A DNA stretch of 64,000 nucleotides from Haloglomus halophilum (GCF_024298885.1 NZ_CP101166.1:558001-622000); one strand, 5' to 3'. Shown: positions 42,687 to 52,143, numbered from the stretch's first letter. Notes: a model not told the origin generated them from the sequence alone. Numbers and translations: made by a program.

Positions 42687-42819
42687 CCGAACACTGCCCG
42701 TCGAGCGGCCGCGCTCTCCGACCACCTCTCCCAGCAGCGATGGGTCTCGTCCGCTGCGTGAAGCCCGCTCGTCGGTAGACAGGACGACTGCGGTGCGGAG
42801 ATGGTCACCGGAAAGGAGG

Positions 42820-42990
42820 CTACTTGGAGTGGCGGCGGCGACCCTTTCGCCCCGCCCGGTTCCGGAACCAGAGAAGGAGGCTGAGCCCGAGGCCCGACAG
42901 AGCCGTCAGCAGCAGGAAGCCGATGGCCAGCAGGAGTCCCAGGGATGTATCGTCGAACTGGCCGACGACGATGGCGTCGAGCGACAGCAT
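42820..42990 (-). CDS. Small single-pass membrane protein
   Basis: A 56-residue protein: MLSLDAIVVGQFDDTS, a long hydrophobic helix (LGLLLAIGFLLLTALSGLGL), and a strongly basic tail (RNRAGRKGRRRHSK) that would lie in the cytoplasm. GTTATATCC (minus strand, 43012-43020) lies 22-30 bases upstream of the ATG, so leaderless expression is likely. Function unknown. Confidence 0.65.
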   Translation of the reverse strand: MLSLDAIVVGQFDDTSLGLLLAIGFLLLTALSGLGLSLLLWFRNRAGRKGRRRHSK

Positions 42991-43031
42991 ATTTCAAGCT
43001 ACACCATCTAAGGATATAACGTTCTCGACGG

Positions 43032-44168
43032 CTACGCGTCCGGGTCGTCCCGGCGGCGGTCGCTCCGGGAATCCCACTGGAACAGGACCCTCCCGGTCTC
43101 GCGGTCACCGCCGAGGAGCCGTGGCCGGTCGACGGTCTTGACCGTGACCGAGGCCTCGTCCGGGCGCGGGAGCGTCACCTCGCGGTCGTCGATGGCGACC
43201 CGGACCTCGTCGTACCCCTCGGCCTCGGCGACCTCGAGAGCCTCCTCCAGTTCGCGGAGCGGCTCGACGAAGTCGTCGTCGTTGTACGAGTGGTGTGTCC
43301 CGGGTTCGGCGCCCCAGGCGATGTTCTCCACGTCCTCGCTGCGGCCCGAGAGGACGGCGTTGATGGACGCGCCGACGAGCAGGATCAGCCCGCCGAAGTA
43401 GAGCCAGGTGATGAGGAGGATGATGACGCCGACGATGCCGTAGGAGGAGGTCGAGGAGGCGGCGACGTAGTAGCGGAACACGGCGCTGAGGGCGGTCCAG
43501 CCGGCCGCGGCGGCCAGGGCACCCGGAATCACCTCGCGGACGGTGACATCCTCGTCCGGGAAGATGTAGTACATCGGGAACAGGGCGATACCGATACTGA
43601 GGACCGAGAGGAGGGGGCGGACGACGGTGTCGGCCTCGCCGAGCGTGGGAACCCCGATGAAGCGCTCGGCGGCACTGACGACGAAGAGGGCGATACCGAG
43701 CGCCCCGAAGACGATGACGCCGTCGATCATCTGGTCGGCGAAGGTGTTCAGCGACTCGGACTCGTAGATGTCGGAGAACGCCTGGTCGAGCCCGCGGAAG
43801 ATGCGCAGCGTCCCCCAGATGAGTGCAGCGAACGACAGAGCGGATATGCTGGCGTTCTGCGTCCCGCTGGTCGCGGCGTCCAGCAGGACCTGCGTGAACT
43901 GGCCGACGACGCCCTCGTCCTGGGCGGCACCGACCGGGGTGAGGTTGGCCGCGATGGCGCGGAGGAACGACTCGGCGAGCGCGTCGTCACCGACCTGCGA
44001 GATGAGGAACAGCACCAGCAACAGGAAGGGTACCAGCGAGACGAACGCATGGTAGGCGATGCTCCCGGCCATGAACGTGACGTTCTCGGCCCTGACCTCG
44101 GTGATGATGGCCTCCACCACGGTTCGCGCGCGGCGGACGCGTGGGTCGTCGAGTACCCGGCTGCTCAT
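43032..44168 (-). CDS. YihY/BrkB family membrane protein
   Basis: A 378-residue protein with six or seven helices in residues 40-290. Family-typical segments include FMAGSIAYHAFVSLVPFLLL near the N-terminus, LIWGTLRIFRGLDQAFSDIY, and the C-terminal SSTSSYGIVGVIILLITWLYFGGLILLVGASINAVL. The soluble C-terminal 90 residues are an acidic haloarchaeal extension. The family, once called ribonuclease BN, has no settled role; envelope or transport functions are suggested. Start at MSSRVLDDPRVRR. Confidence 0.88.
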   Translation of the reverse strand: MSSRVLDDPRVRRARTVVEAIITEVRAENVTFMAGSIAYHAFVSLVPFLLLVLFLISQVGDDALAESFLRAIAANLTPVGAAQDEGVVGQFTQVLLDAATSGTQNASISALSFAALIWGTLRIFRGLDQAFSDIYESESLNTFADQMIDGVIVFGALGIALFVVSAAERFIGVPTLGEADTVVRPLLSVLSIGIALFPMYYIFPDEDVTVREVIPGALAAAAGWTALSAVFRYYVAASSTSSYGIVGVIILLITWLYFGGLILLVGASINAVLSGRSEDVENIAWGAEPGTHHSYNDDDFVEPLRELEEALEVAEAEGYDEVRVAIDDREVTLPRPDEASVTVKTVDRPRLLGGDRETGRVLFQWDSRSDRRRDDPDA

Positions 44169-44289
44169 GGCGGCCCCTTCTCGCGCCGCCCTATAACCCC
44201 CCGGGATGACGACGATACGGCCCCACGCAAGAAGGACCGAACTGTTAGCCGGCGAACCCACCCGACGAACAGCACCGGCTAGAAACAGC

Positions 44290-44676
44290 ATGACCGAAAC
44301 GACCTCGAACGCTCCCGAGCGGCTCGTCCCGTACCTCCGCGGCTCGCTGGGTCGGGGCCTCCGAACCGTGATACGGTACCACGATGACGGGTACGAGCGG
44401 CTGTACTGTGACGAGGGGTTATCCGACGAGGTCCGTGCGGCGCTCCGCGAGGCCGACACGGGCTCAGCAGGGACGGCGGTCCGCAACACGCTCGGCGCTC
44501 GACGCGGGACCATCGAGTGCTACGAGGACACCGTCCTGGTCCATCTCCCGGAGGGGAACGACCGGGGCACACTCGTCACGGCGGACCCGGACGCACTCTC
44601 CGAGCTCTACGACCTCCTCCGGGGGATACACCACCACCAGTCGGTCGGGGCGGGGGCGGAGCGTGGGGAGCGGTGA
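44290..44676 (+). CDS. Haloarchaeal hypothetical protein (DUF7522-like)
   Basis: A 128-residue soluble protein with a compact alpha/beta pattern: LVPYLRGSLGRGLRTVIRYHDDGYERLYC, then VRAALREADTGS, and TIECYEDTVLVHLPEGNDRGTLVT. I recognise the GLRTVIRYHDDGYE region as a recurrent haloarchaeal family of unknown function. Start at MTETTSNAPERL. It is divergent from the YihY gene and convergent with the alpha/beta hydrolase. Confidence 0.7.
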   Translation: MTETTSNAPERLVPYLRGSLGRGLRTVIRYHDDGYERLYCDEGLSDEVRAALREADTGSAGTAVRNTLGARRGTIECYEDTVLVHLPEGNDRGTLVTADPDALSELYDLLRGIHHHQSVGAGAERGER

Positions 44677-44714
44677 GGCGACCGGCGACGGCGTCGACGC
44701 CGAAGCGAGCGGGT

Positions 44715-45707
44715 TCAGGCGCCGTCGAGGAAGCGGCGGATCTCGTCGCCGACGAGCGCGGGGCGCTCCTGGTGGACGAAATGGCCCGCGTCGCTGACCC
44801 GGAGGACGCGACAGGGCGCGTCGAAGGCCCGCTCGGCCTCGTCGTACAGCTCAGTGCCGATACAGCCGTCGCGCTCGCCGGTGATGAGCAGCGCGGGCAC
44901 CTCGATGGTCGGACCCTCGTCCGGTGAGGGCGGGCCGTGGAAGACCATCTCCTTCAGTCCGCCGCCGACGATCTGCCGGTAGTACGCGAGCGCGTGCTCG
45001 ACGGTGTCCTCGCGCTCCAGGGTGGCCTTCACGCTCTCGATGCGGCTGCGGGAGTAGTCCCAGCCGGGGCTCCAGAGCCCCCAGAGGAACTCGACGAACT
45101 CGAAGTCCCGCCACCGGAGCGCCTGCTCGGGCGCACCGGGGACCTGGAACAGCCACATGTACCACGAGCGCAGCACCTGCTTCGGGTAGCGCGTCAGCAG
45201 CGCCTCGAAGCGTGGCGGGACCGCCATCGCCACCAGCCGGTCCATCGCGTCCGGATTCGCGGCCGCGGCGGCGTACGTGGCGACGGCCCCCCAGTCGTGG
45301 CCCACGAGGACGCGCTCGCCATCGCGGTCGAAGTGGTCGGCTGCCACGTCCAGCAGGGCGTTCGCGTCGGCGCCCAGCGCCTCGGCGGTGTACTCGCCGT
45401 CGGGTGCGGGGTCCGTGGGCGCGTACCCGCGCATGTACGGCGCGACGGCGGTGTAGCCCGATTCCGAGAGCGCGTCCAGCACGGGTACCATCGACCCCGC
45501 GTCGTCCGGGAAACCGTGGAGGCAGACCGCGAGGTCGCCGGTGTCCTCGGCGTCGGTCGCGGGCTGTTCGACCAGACACTCGAAGGTGAGGCCGTTCGCC
45601 TCGAATTCGATGGTCCCGTACCCCGCCGTGTCACCGGCGGCGACCGGGTCGGCCGGGCGCGTCTCGGGGTCACTCGTCGTCGGGGCATCCGTGGAGTCGT
45701 CGCTCAT
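44715..45707 (-). CDS. Alpha/beta hydrolase, epoxide hydrolase-like
   Basis: A 330-residue alpha/beta-fold hydrolase. HGFPDDAGS is the oxyanion-hole loop. The nucleophile elbow GHDWGA carries Asp in place of Ser, as in epoxide hydrolases and haloalkane dehalogenases. A cap domain (about residues 180-270) is rich in Trp and Tyr. The late acidic residue lies in ITGERDGCIG and the catalytic His in SDAGHFVHQERP. The substrate is not determinable. Start at MSDDSTDAPTTSD. Confidence 0.85.
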   Translation of the reverse strand: MSDDSTDAPTTSDPETRPADPVAAGDTAGYGTIEFEANGLTFECLVEQPATDAEDTGDLAVCLHGFPDDAGSMVPVLDALSESGYTAVAPYMRGYAPTDPAPDGEYTAEALGADANALLDVAADHFDRDGERVLVGHDWGAVATYAAAAANPDAMDRLVAMAVPPRFEALLTRYPKQVLRSWYMWLFQVPGAPEQALRWRDFEFVEFLWGLWSPGWDYSRSRIESVKATLEREDTVEHALAYYRQIVGGGLKEMVFHGPPSPDEGPTIEVPALLITGERDGCIGTELYDEAERAFDAPCRVLRVSDAGHFVHQERPALVGDEIRRFLDGA

Positions 45708-45759
45708 ACTCGCCCCTCCGACGCCCACGCTCTTAGCCGTGGGTGTCGTAGGCCCGGCC

Positions 45760-46077
45760 ATGACGGTCGTCGCGCTGCTGTCGGTCGCACCGGTCATCGA
45801 AGGGAGCATGGCGGGCGAGGTAGCGAAGGCGGTCGCCGCGCTCGACGAGTTCGACGTCTCGTACGAGACGAATCCGATGGGGACGGTCATCGAGACCGAT
45901 GACATCGGGACGCTGTTCGCCGCCGCGCAGGCCGCTCACGAGGCGGTCGATGGCGACCGCGTCAGTACGGTCCTGAAGATCGACGACAAGCGGACCCGGG
46001 AGTTCCGCGCCCGCGAAAAGGTCGACGCCGTCGAGCGGGAGCTGGGGCGGGAGGCGACGCGGGAACGGGAGCGGTGA
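45760..46077 (+). CDS. MTH1187-type thiamine-binding protein
   Basis: A 105-residue ferredoxin-like-fold protein: TVVALLSVAPVIEGSMAGEVAKAV, LDEFDVSYETNPMGTVIETDDI, and DRVSTVLKIDDKR are the MTH1187/YkoF-like signatures. Such proteins form tetramers that bind thiamine or related pyrimidines. No thiamine gene is adjacent, and the gene faces tiaS convergently. Confidence 0.85.
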   Translation: MTVVALLSVAPVIEGSMAGEVAKAVAALDEFDVSYETNPMGTVIETDDIGTLFAAAQAAHEAVDGDRVSTVLKIDDKRTREFRAREKVDAVERELGREATRERER

Positions 46078-46086
46078 CCGGGACAC

Positions 46087-47406
46087 TCACCGCTCGGGAT
46101 GCGTGGGCGCGTCGAACCCACCCCGGACGAGTGGCTTCGCGATGTGCCGACGGGCACAGGGCGGCACCTCGTACCAGCCCCGTTCGAGGTCGCGTTCGAC
46201 CGCCCGCTCGACCTTCCCCGGCGCTGAGGTGTCACAGTCCCGGCAGCGGTAGCCCTGTCCGCGACCCGCGGAGGACATCGACCGGCCGCAGTCCGGACAG
46301 TCCGGCGTCGCGGGTTCGGTCCGGGCCAGTTCGCGAACGGCGAACTTCTCCAGTTTCAGCGTCCCGTCGCTCACCTCGCCGCAGGCGGTGATGTGGTCGC
46401 CGACGCGCAGGGCGCGCACGCGGTCGCGGAAGCGCTTGGTCGGCTCGAAGGCGGCACAGCCGAGCGTCACGGCGTCCGCCCGGTCGTCACCGGGGGCGCG
46501 GAGTTCACAGAAGACGTGCCCGCCCCGGCGCGTCTCGGGCGGCTCCGAGACGACCCCGTCCAGCCGGTACGCACGCCCGTCACGGGCGTTCGCGAGCGTC
46601 CCGTCGCGGAGGTGTGCGTCGGTTCCCTGGTTGGTGACGAACGTTCGCGCGCGCTCGGCCGGCTCCGAGTCGATGGCGGCGGCGACCCGCCGGCAGGCGT
46701 CGGGGGCGTCGCCGCGGATGCCGTAGAGAACCGGCCCCGGCGTGTGGGGGACACAGACCGTCTCTCGCTCGCCACGGTCGACGGTGTCCCAGACGGTCGG
46801 GTACGCCTCGTCGGCGGCGGCGAAGACGCTCGCGGCGTCGACGGAGCGCTCGGTCCCCCAGCGCTCGCGCGGCCGGTAGACGATGTGCTCGTAGGTCGGT
46901 GTCAGGTCGTCCTCGGCCCAGGCACGCCACGCACCGGTGGCCGCGAGCGCGCCCACGAGGCCGCGCCCGTCACCCCAGGTCGCGTGACGGGTCTCGACCG
47001 CCCCCGCCGCGTCGGCGAGCACATCGCGGGCCGTCTCGCGCGCCAGGACCTCGCGGACGGCCCGGCCGGAGAGGTCGGCGACGGCTTCGGGCACCGCCCC
47101 GGGCGCGCCGCCGAGGGCGACCACGCCGGGGTTGGTCCGCGGGTCGTCGACGACGGCGGTGTCGTCGACGAGGGCACGGGCAGCGTCGAACGCCGTGTCC
47201 ACGGCAGCGTCGGTATGGACCGCGAGTGCGGCGTTGCCGCGGGTCTTGTACTCGACGGCAGGGTTGAGCCGGACGAGGCAGACCCGGGCGACGCTGGCAC
47301 CGCGCCCGCGCAACCGCTCGGCGAGCACCGCGGCCGCGTACGTGGTGCACATCCCCGCCTCGCGCGAGTCCGTGTCGTCCAGTCCGACGACGGTCACGGT
47401 CGTCAT
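46087..47406 (-). CDS. tiaS: tRNA(Ile2) 2-agmatinylcytidine synthetase
   Basis: A 439-residue archaeal enzyme that attaches agmatine to C34 of tRNA-Ile2 so that it reads AUA. The N-terminal [18 protein letters not shown] is the TiaS kinase-like signature. An OB-fold-like region ([14 protein letters not shown]) follows about residue 330, and a C-terminal zinc ribbon has CPDC and CRDC pairs. The gene is essential in haloarchaea studied so far and is normally single-copy. Confidence 0.95.
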   Translation of the reverse strand: MTTVTVVGLDDTDSREAGMCTTYAAAVLAERLRGRGASVARVCLVRLNPAVEYKTRGNAALAVHTDAAVDTAFDAARALVDDTAVVDDPRTNPGVVALGGAPGAVPEAVADLSGRAVREVLARETARDVLADAAGAVETRHATWGDGRGLVGALAATGAWRAWAEDDLTPTYEHIVYRPRERWGTERSVDAASVFAAADEAYPTVWDTVDRGERETVCVPHTPGPVLYGIRGDAPDACRRVAAAIDSEPAERARTFVTNQGTDAHLRDGTLANARDGRAYRLDGVVSEPPETRRGGHVFCELRAPGDDRADAVTLGCAAFEPTKRFRDRVRALRVGDHITACGEVSDGTLKLEKFAVRELARTEPATPDCPDCGRSMSSAGRGQGYRCRDCDTSAPGKVERAVERDLERGWYEVPPCARRHIAKPLVRGGFDAPTHPER

Positions 47407-47586
47407 TATCTGCCCGGTTACGAACGGGTTTCGCTCCGCGACCGCCCGACCGACTGCACCCCGGTTCGCCGCTGAGCGGCCACGAACAGCCCTCGGACCC
47501 CCGTTCGCCGTGCCACACTACCCGGTATTTGAATGTGTCCCCGGTGCCTCCAGAATCGACGGACACAGCGGGTGAGGGGACACAAC

Positions 47587-47594
47587 ACATATGT
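47587..47594 (+). promoter_or_regulatory. TATA-like palindrome ACATATGT
   Basis: An 8-bp palindrome ending 24 bases before the ATG at 47619, the leaderless spacing for the COG1395 regulator gene. Confidence 0.4.
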
Positions 47595-47618
47595 TCATCG
47601 AGTCATCTATATTCCTCT

Positions 47619-48593
47619 ATGTCCCGGTCCGCACTGGTCGAGAACGTGACCGCGATGCTCGAGGACGCTGGGTTCCTCGTCAGCGACCGGTGTGCGATCC
47701 GTCCGAAGAGCTTCGACGTGGCCGCTCGCCGCGGCGAGGACACGCTCCTGCTGAAGGTCCTCGTCAACATCGACGCGTTCGACGCCCCGACGGGGGCGGA
47801 GATGCGCCGACTCGGCCACTACCTGGGCGCGACACCCATGGTCCTCGGACTCCGGACGCGCGACGAGGAGCTCGACCCCGGCGTCGTCTACTTCCGCCAG
47901 GGTGTCCCGGTGCTCTCGCCGGACACCGCGATGGACCTGTTCGTCGAGGAGGTGCCGCCGCTCATCTACGCCGCCCCCGGCGGACTGTACGTCAACATCG
48001 ACAGCGAGGTGCTGGCCGATGCCCGCGAGCAGAAGGACTGGTCGCTCGGCCGTCTCGCACAGGAACTCGGCGTCTCCCGGCGTACCGTCTCGAAGTACGA
48101 GGACGGCATGAACGCCTCCGTCGAGGTCGCGGCCGAACTGGAGGAGATGTTCGACGCGCCGCTCACCTCGCCCGTCGAGGTGCTCGACGGCGCCGAGGAG
48201 GTCCGTGAGGGCGACCCCACGCCCGATGACCCCGACGCCGACCCGGACGACGAGCCCGTCATCGCGGTTCTCACCCGTGTTGGTTACGACGTCCACCCGA
48301 CCGACCGCGCCCCCTTCAAGGCCGTCGGCGAGGCCCGGCGGGCGCGCCTGGCCTCGATGCTGACCGGCCACTCCACCTTCGACAGAACCGCCGAGAAACG
48401 CGCCCGCATCATGTCCTCGGTGGGTCGTGTCACTCGCACGCGGTCGGTGTACGTCGTCGACCGCGCGACGCGGGACAGCGTGGCGGGCACGGCGCTCGTC
48501 GAGCGCGAGGACCTGGAGCAGGTCGAGGACGCCGACGACCTGCGCGACCTGATCCAGGAGCGCGTCGACATCGACGTCGAGGAACCGGCGTAA
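47619..48593 (+). CDS. COG1395-type helix-turn-helix regulator
   Basis: A 324-residue archaeal protein. Residues 5-120 form a nuclease-like fold ([46 protein letters not shown]). A Cro/C1-type HTH lies at about 140-185 ([29 protein letters not shown]). The C-terminal domain resumes [20 protein letters not shown]. Members are conserved in Euryarchaeota and presumed transcription factors with unknown targets. It is divergent from tiaS. Start at [10 protein letters not shown]. Confidence 0.88.
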   Translation: MSRSALVENVTAMLEDAGFLVSDRCAIRPKSFDVAARRGEDTLLLKVLVNIDAFDAPTGAEMRRLGHYLGATPMVLGLRTRDEELDPGVVYFRQGVPVLSPDTAMDLFVEEVPPLIYAAPGGLYVNIDSEVLADAREQKDWSLGRLAQELGVSRRTVSKYEDGMNASVEVAAELEEMFDAPLTSPVEVLDGAEEVREGDPTPDDPDADPDDEPVIAVLTRVGYDVHPTDRAPFKAVGEARRARLASMLTGHSTFDRTAEKRARIMSSVGRVTRTRSVYVVDRATRDSVAGTALVEREDLEQVEDADDLRDLIQERVDIDVEEPA

Positions 48594-48684
48594 GGCCGTT
48601 CTGGAGCGGTCCTGTCGCCTCGGGTCGCTGGTCACCCGAGACCAGACTGCTGGACAGGAACACGAGTTCAGCACTCTCCGCAGA

Positions 48685-49023
48685 TCATTCCTCGGAGGCC
48701 GCTTCCGAGGATGCGACATACCGTCGTGTCGCGTAGAATCCGACGGCATAGATTCCGAACGCGAACGGTCCGACTGCGAAGATGCCGACGGAGAAGATAC
48801 CGACCGCGAAGACACCTGCAGAGAAGATTCCGACCGAGAAGATGCCCGCGGAAAGCACGCCCAGACTGAAGTTCCCTGCTGCGAGGAACCCGAAGGCCGA
48901 TTGCCCGGCAGCCAGCACCTCGTATCCGGCGATGGTTTCGACACCTGCCAGTGTCAACACCAGCGCGATTACCAGCAGCCCAACCGCCACGAAACCGCCG
49001 GCATCCTTCCAATCTGTCTCCAT
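48685..49023 (-). CDS. Hydrophobic pentapeptide-repeat membrane protein
   Basis: A 112-residue protein. One N-terminal helix (GGFVAVGLLVIALVLTLAG) is followed from about residue 45 to 95 by about eleven near-perfect five-residue repeats of the form [SA]xG[IV]F (SLGVL, SAGIF, SVGIF, SAGVF, AVGIF, AVGPF and so on), ending in a basic and acidic tail. The period of five suggests a right-handed quadrilateral beta helix like other pentapeptide-repeat proteins. However, it is almost wholly hydrophobic and lacks the usual Asp/Asn, so a membrane-embedded stack is possible. Confidence 0.8.
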   Translation of the reverse strand: METDWKDAGGFVAVGLLVIALVLTLAGVETIAGYEVLAAGQSAFGFLAAGNFSLGVLSAGIFSVGIFSAGVFAVGIFSVGIFAVGPFAFGIYAVGFYATRRYVASSEAASEE

Positions 49024-49181
49024 ATCCGGGGATACGACGGAAACGGTATTAAGATATTATCGTATTCCGAGTTTCTGAGAACAATCGGTGCTCATCGACA
49101 CGGAACCCGTGGCCCGCTCCGTGAGTGACGCGCCCCCGCGTTCAGTGCGAGCGCTGCGGCCTGTCGCCCCCGACGAGGCCC

Positions 49182-49604
49182 TCATTCCCGGTCGCCACCG
49201 TCGTCGCCACCCTCCCCGGCCTCTATCTCGACCGCCAGTTCGTACGCCGCACCGAGCCCGAACACCTCCCGGCAGCAGGCCTCGAGGAAGTCGGCCGCAT
49301 GCTTCGGGTCGGCAAGCGCCGAGACGTGCACCGTCCCGTCGCGGGCCTTGCGGGTCTCGGGCTGCTGTATCTTGAACACGGGAAACGACGCCAGCAACTC
49401 GTCGAGTGCGGCGCGTGCGCCCCCGGCATCGGTGGCGGCACCCGCCTCCGCGAGGTCCAGCGTGATGGTCCGGTCGGCGTAGGTGATGCCGACCCGCCGG
49501 TCGCCCGCCCGCGCGACGAAGTCGACGCCGTCCTCGCGGGAGCGATGGCGAGCGATGGCCCGAACGGCGAGCCGTTTCCGGTCGGCCGGGGACGTGGCGG
49601 GCAT
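49182..49604 (-). CDS. Conserved hypothetical protein
   Basis: A 140-residue protein from MPATSPADRKRLAVRAIARHRSREDGV. It alternates strands and helices (VDFVARAGDRRVGITYADRTITLDL, ALDELLASFPVFKIQQPE, GTVHVSALADPKHAADFLEACCREVF), giving a soluble alpha/beta protein with an acidic end. I do not recognise the family. It is divergent from cmk by about 100 bases, and an upstream in-frame ATG at 49703 adds unlikely sequence. Confidence 0.65.
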   Translation of the reverse strand: MPATSPADRKRLAVRAIARHRSREDGVDFVARAGDRRVGITYADRTITLDLAEAGAATDAGGARAALDELLASFPVFKIQQPETRKARDGTVHVSALADPKHAADFLEACCREVFGLGAAYELAVEIEAGEGGDDGGDRE

Positions 49605-49708
49605 CAGTCCGACTCCGAGCGCGAGCCCTTTCGCTCTGACGGAGACGGCGGCGACGGTCACAGTCATCGACACCGTTAGGTAGCGGCGGGAGCCGTCTCC
49701 CACAACGC

Positions 49709-50326
49709 ATGGAGCACAACCTCCTCATCACGGTGTCGGGGCCGCCGGGCAGCGGCGCGTCGAGCACGTCACAGGCGCTGGCAGAGGCGCTTGGAGTCCA
49801 GCGGGTCGATGGCGGCGAGGTGTTCCGCGAGCTCGCGGAGGAACGGGGGATGAGCCTCACGCAGTTCTCCGCGAAGGCCGACGAGGACCCCGAGATCGAC
49901 CAGCTCATCGACCGACGCCTCCAGCGCGTCGCCGAGGTGTGGGGCGCCTCCAACAAGGGGTTCGTCCTGGAGTCCCGGCTGGCGGGCTGGCTGGCCGGCA
50001 ACCGCGCGGACCTGCGCATCTGGCTCAACGCCCCCGAGGAGGTCCGCGTCGAGCGGACCGCCGACCGCGAGGAGATGGAGTCCGAGATGCGGGTCCGCGA
50101 GGTCCAGGAGGTCGGTCGCTTCGAGCGTGCCTACGGCGTCGATGTCACGGACACCTCCTTCTACGACCTGTCGGTCAACACGTCGCGCTGGTCGCGCGAA
50201 TCGGTCGTCGAGATAATCATGCAGGCGGTCTCGGAGTACGAGTACACCGAGGACGAGGGAGCGTTCACCAACGAGATCGAACTGCCCGAGACGGACGGCG
50301 AGACGGACCTGGGCCCGAACGCGTAA
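49709..50326 (+). CDS. cmk: Cytidylate kinase
   Basis: A 205-residue archaeal (d)CMP kinase. The P-loop ITVSGPPGSGASSTSQALAE is the archaeal form, in which the usual lysine is absent. FVLESRLAGWLAGNRADLRIWL and the lid-like EEVRVERTADRE also fit. The enzyme makes (d)CDP from (d)CMP. In many haloarchaea cmk follows secY-adk in the ribosomal cluster; here it is on the opposite strand from secY and separated from it by a substrate-binding protein gene. Confidence 0.9.
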   Translation: MEHNLLITVSGPPGSGASSTSQALAEALGVQRVDGGEVFRELAEERGMSLTQFSAKADEDPEIDQLIDRRLQRVAEVWGASNKGFVLESRLAGWLAGNRADLRIWLNAPEEVRVERTADREEMESEMRVREVQEVGRFERAYGVDVTDTSFYDLSVNTSRWSRESVVEIIMQAVSEYEYTEDEGAFTNEIELPETDGETDLGPNA

Positions 50327-50461
50327 GCGGCGGCTACCGGACGGTGTTCGTCCCGGTGACCTGCGCCGGCAATCGCCTCCGGCGACGCCGATTCGCTGCC
50401 GTATCTACTGTCGATATCATTTCTCTAGGCCGAAAATAAGCTAACCATCGACCCGAGCACA

Positions 50462-50480
50462 GTGTGAACGGGTATCACAC
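50462..50480 (+). promoter_or_regulatory. Inverted repeat abutting the start of the orphan SBP gene
   Basis: GTGTGA-ACGGGTA-TCACAC ends directly before the ATG at 50481. AAAATAAG (50432-50439) is a likely TATA box, so the repeat covers the predicted transcription start and could be an operator or a short leader hairpin. Confidence 0.45.
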
Positions 50481-51980
50481 ATGACGGAACAGACGCGGGA
50501 GACGGATTCCGGGGCACCGTCGGCAGACCCGGCGGGGACAGCGGTTGACAGCGGGCAGGACCGACGGTCGTTCCTCAGATACGCCGGGGCGGGCAGTACC
50601 GCGGCGCTGGCCGCGGGCTGCAAGTCCCGGAAGGCACAGAACCGGGGCGAGGGCGGCTTCGAGGGTTCCATCGGCGGCGGCAGCGGCACGGGGACCGCAC
50701 CCCCACAGCCGCTCGCCGGGAACACCATCCGCCTCGGTTGCCTGGCCCCACAGCCCGAGAGCTTCCCGGTCGGCCAGTCGATGTGGAAGTCGATGCAGCT
50801 GGCGGTCGAGGACATCAACAAGAACGGCGTGCCCGGCATCGGCGGCCGTGGCATCCTCGGCGCGAAGTTGAAAGCGTTCTCCGGCAACACGGAGGCCTCG
50901 CCGGGGACCGCACGGAAGGAGTTCCGACGGCTCGTCCAGAAGGAGCGCTGCAAGACCACGTTCGGGACGTTCCTGACCCAGTGCACGCTCCAGATCTTCA
51001 ACCCGATGAAGGCGACCCGGACGGTCCACATCACGACCGCGGCCGCCGGACCGAAGCCGGGGCGCATCGTCCACGACCGCTACGACGAGTTCAAGTGGCA
51101 CTTCCGCGCCGGGCCCATCCACTCGTACGACCTCGCCCGGGCGGAGCTGGAGTTCCTCAACCTCTACGCGGACAAACTCGGCTGGAACACGGCGGCCGCC
51201 CTCATCGAGAACATCGCCCCGTTCGACCCCTTCGCCGAGTTGCTCAAGCCGAACATGGGCGAGTTCTTCGACGACGTGCCGGTGTTCAAGCGCTCCTCCT
51301 CGGGGACGACCAACTGGACGCCGCTGTTCGACGAGGTCGGCTCCTCGGGCGCCGACATCTGTCTGATCGCCCACGCCCTGACGGGGACCGCGGCGGTCAA
51401 GCAGTGGGCCAACCAGAACCGCCCGTTCGAGATGGGCGGCATCAGTCTCCCGGCCCAGATCTACGAGTTCTGGGAGGAGGTCTCCGGGGCCTGCCGGTAC
51501 ATCTTCACGATGAACGCCGTCACGCCCCAGACGACCAACACCCCCCGAACCCAGGACTTCATGAAGCGCTACCGCAAGAAGTTCGACACCTACCCCGTCT
51601 ACTCCGGCCCCATCACCTACGACGCGGTCCGAGCCTACGCCACCGCGATGGCGAGGTACGTGCTGGACAACAACCTCGAGAAGATCCCCACGAACGCGGA
51701 CATGGTGAAGGCACTGGAGAAGTACAAGTTCGATCAGGGGACCATCCTGCCGGAGATCAAGTTCACGCCGCCGGAGGCCGACTACGCCCACGAGCCGGCC
51801 TGGACCTCGATGAAGGAGACCGGCGTCCCGGTCTGGCAGCAGTGGCAGGTCGACGAGGAGATCGCGAAAGACTACGGCGTGATGCACTCGTTCGCGCCGG
51901 AACAGAACAAGACCGCCGACTACTCGTATCCGGACTGGATCAACTACCCCAAGAACCATCCGGCCAACCAGAAGGGCTGA
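50481..51980 (+). CDS. ABC transporter substrate-binding lipoprotein (LivK/urea-binding type), orphan
   Basis: A 499-residue periplasmic-binding-like protein. A Tat signal (DRRSFLRYAGAGS) leads to a lipobox with Cys47 (ALAAGC). The mature part is a type I leucine/urea-binding fold: IRLGCLAPQPESFPVGQSMWKSMQLAVEDIN, ILGAKLKAFSGNTE, YSGPITYDAVRAYATAMARYVL. Branched-chain amino acids, urea or amides are family substrates. No permease or ATPase gene is nearby, so its partner must be elsewhere or absent. It lies between cmk and the ribosomal operon, tail to tail with secY. Confidence 0.85.
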   Translation: MTEQTRETDSGAPSADPAGTAVDSGQDRRSFLRYAGAGSTAALAAGCKSRKAQNRGEGGFEGSIGGGSGTGTAPPQPLAGNTIRLGCLAPQPESFPVGQSMWKSMQLAVEDINKNGVPGIGGRGILGAKLKAFSGNTEASPGTARKEFRRLVQKERCKTTFGTFLTQCTLQIFNPMKATRTVHITTAAAGPKPGRIVHDRYDEFKWHFRAGPIHSYDLARAELEFLNLYADKLGWNTAAALIENIAPFDPFAELLKPNMGEFFDDVPVFKRSSSGTTNWTPLFDEVGSSGADICLIAHALTGTAAVKQWANQNRPFEMGGISLPAQIYEFWEEVSGACRYIFTMNAVTPQTTNTPRTQDFMKRYRKKFDTYPVYSGPITYDAVRAYATAMARYVLDNNLEKIPTNADMVKALEKYKFDQGTILPEIKFTPPEADYAHEPAWTSMKETGVPVWQQWQVDEEIAKDYGVMHSFAPEQNKTADYSYPDWINYPKNHPANQKG

Positions 51981-52143
51981 GCCGGTCGGGACGGCTGCTC
52001 AGTTGGCGTCTGTCGGTGTCGTCCTGTGGCACCGAACGGTCCCCCCGAGCTCGTGCGGGTTGCTGGTGCAGCCAGCTCGACCCACGGCAGAAGATGGCGA
52101 GGGGGAAGAGCGGAAAGCCGACGACGAGACCTCGGGGGCCGCG

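Noticed and set aside
49709..50326. Missing lysine in the cytidylate kinase P-loop as a defect
   Set aside because: Archaeal CMP kinases commonly use this lysine-free GPPGSG form, so it is not evidence of inactivation.
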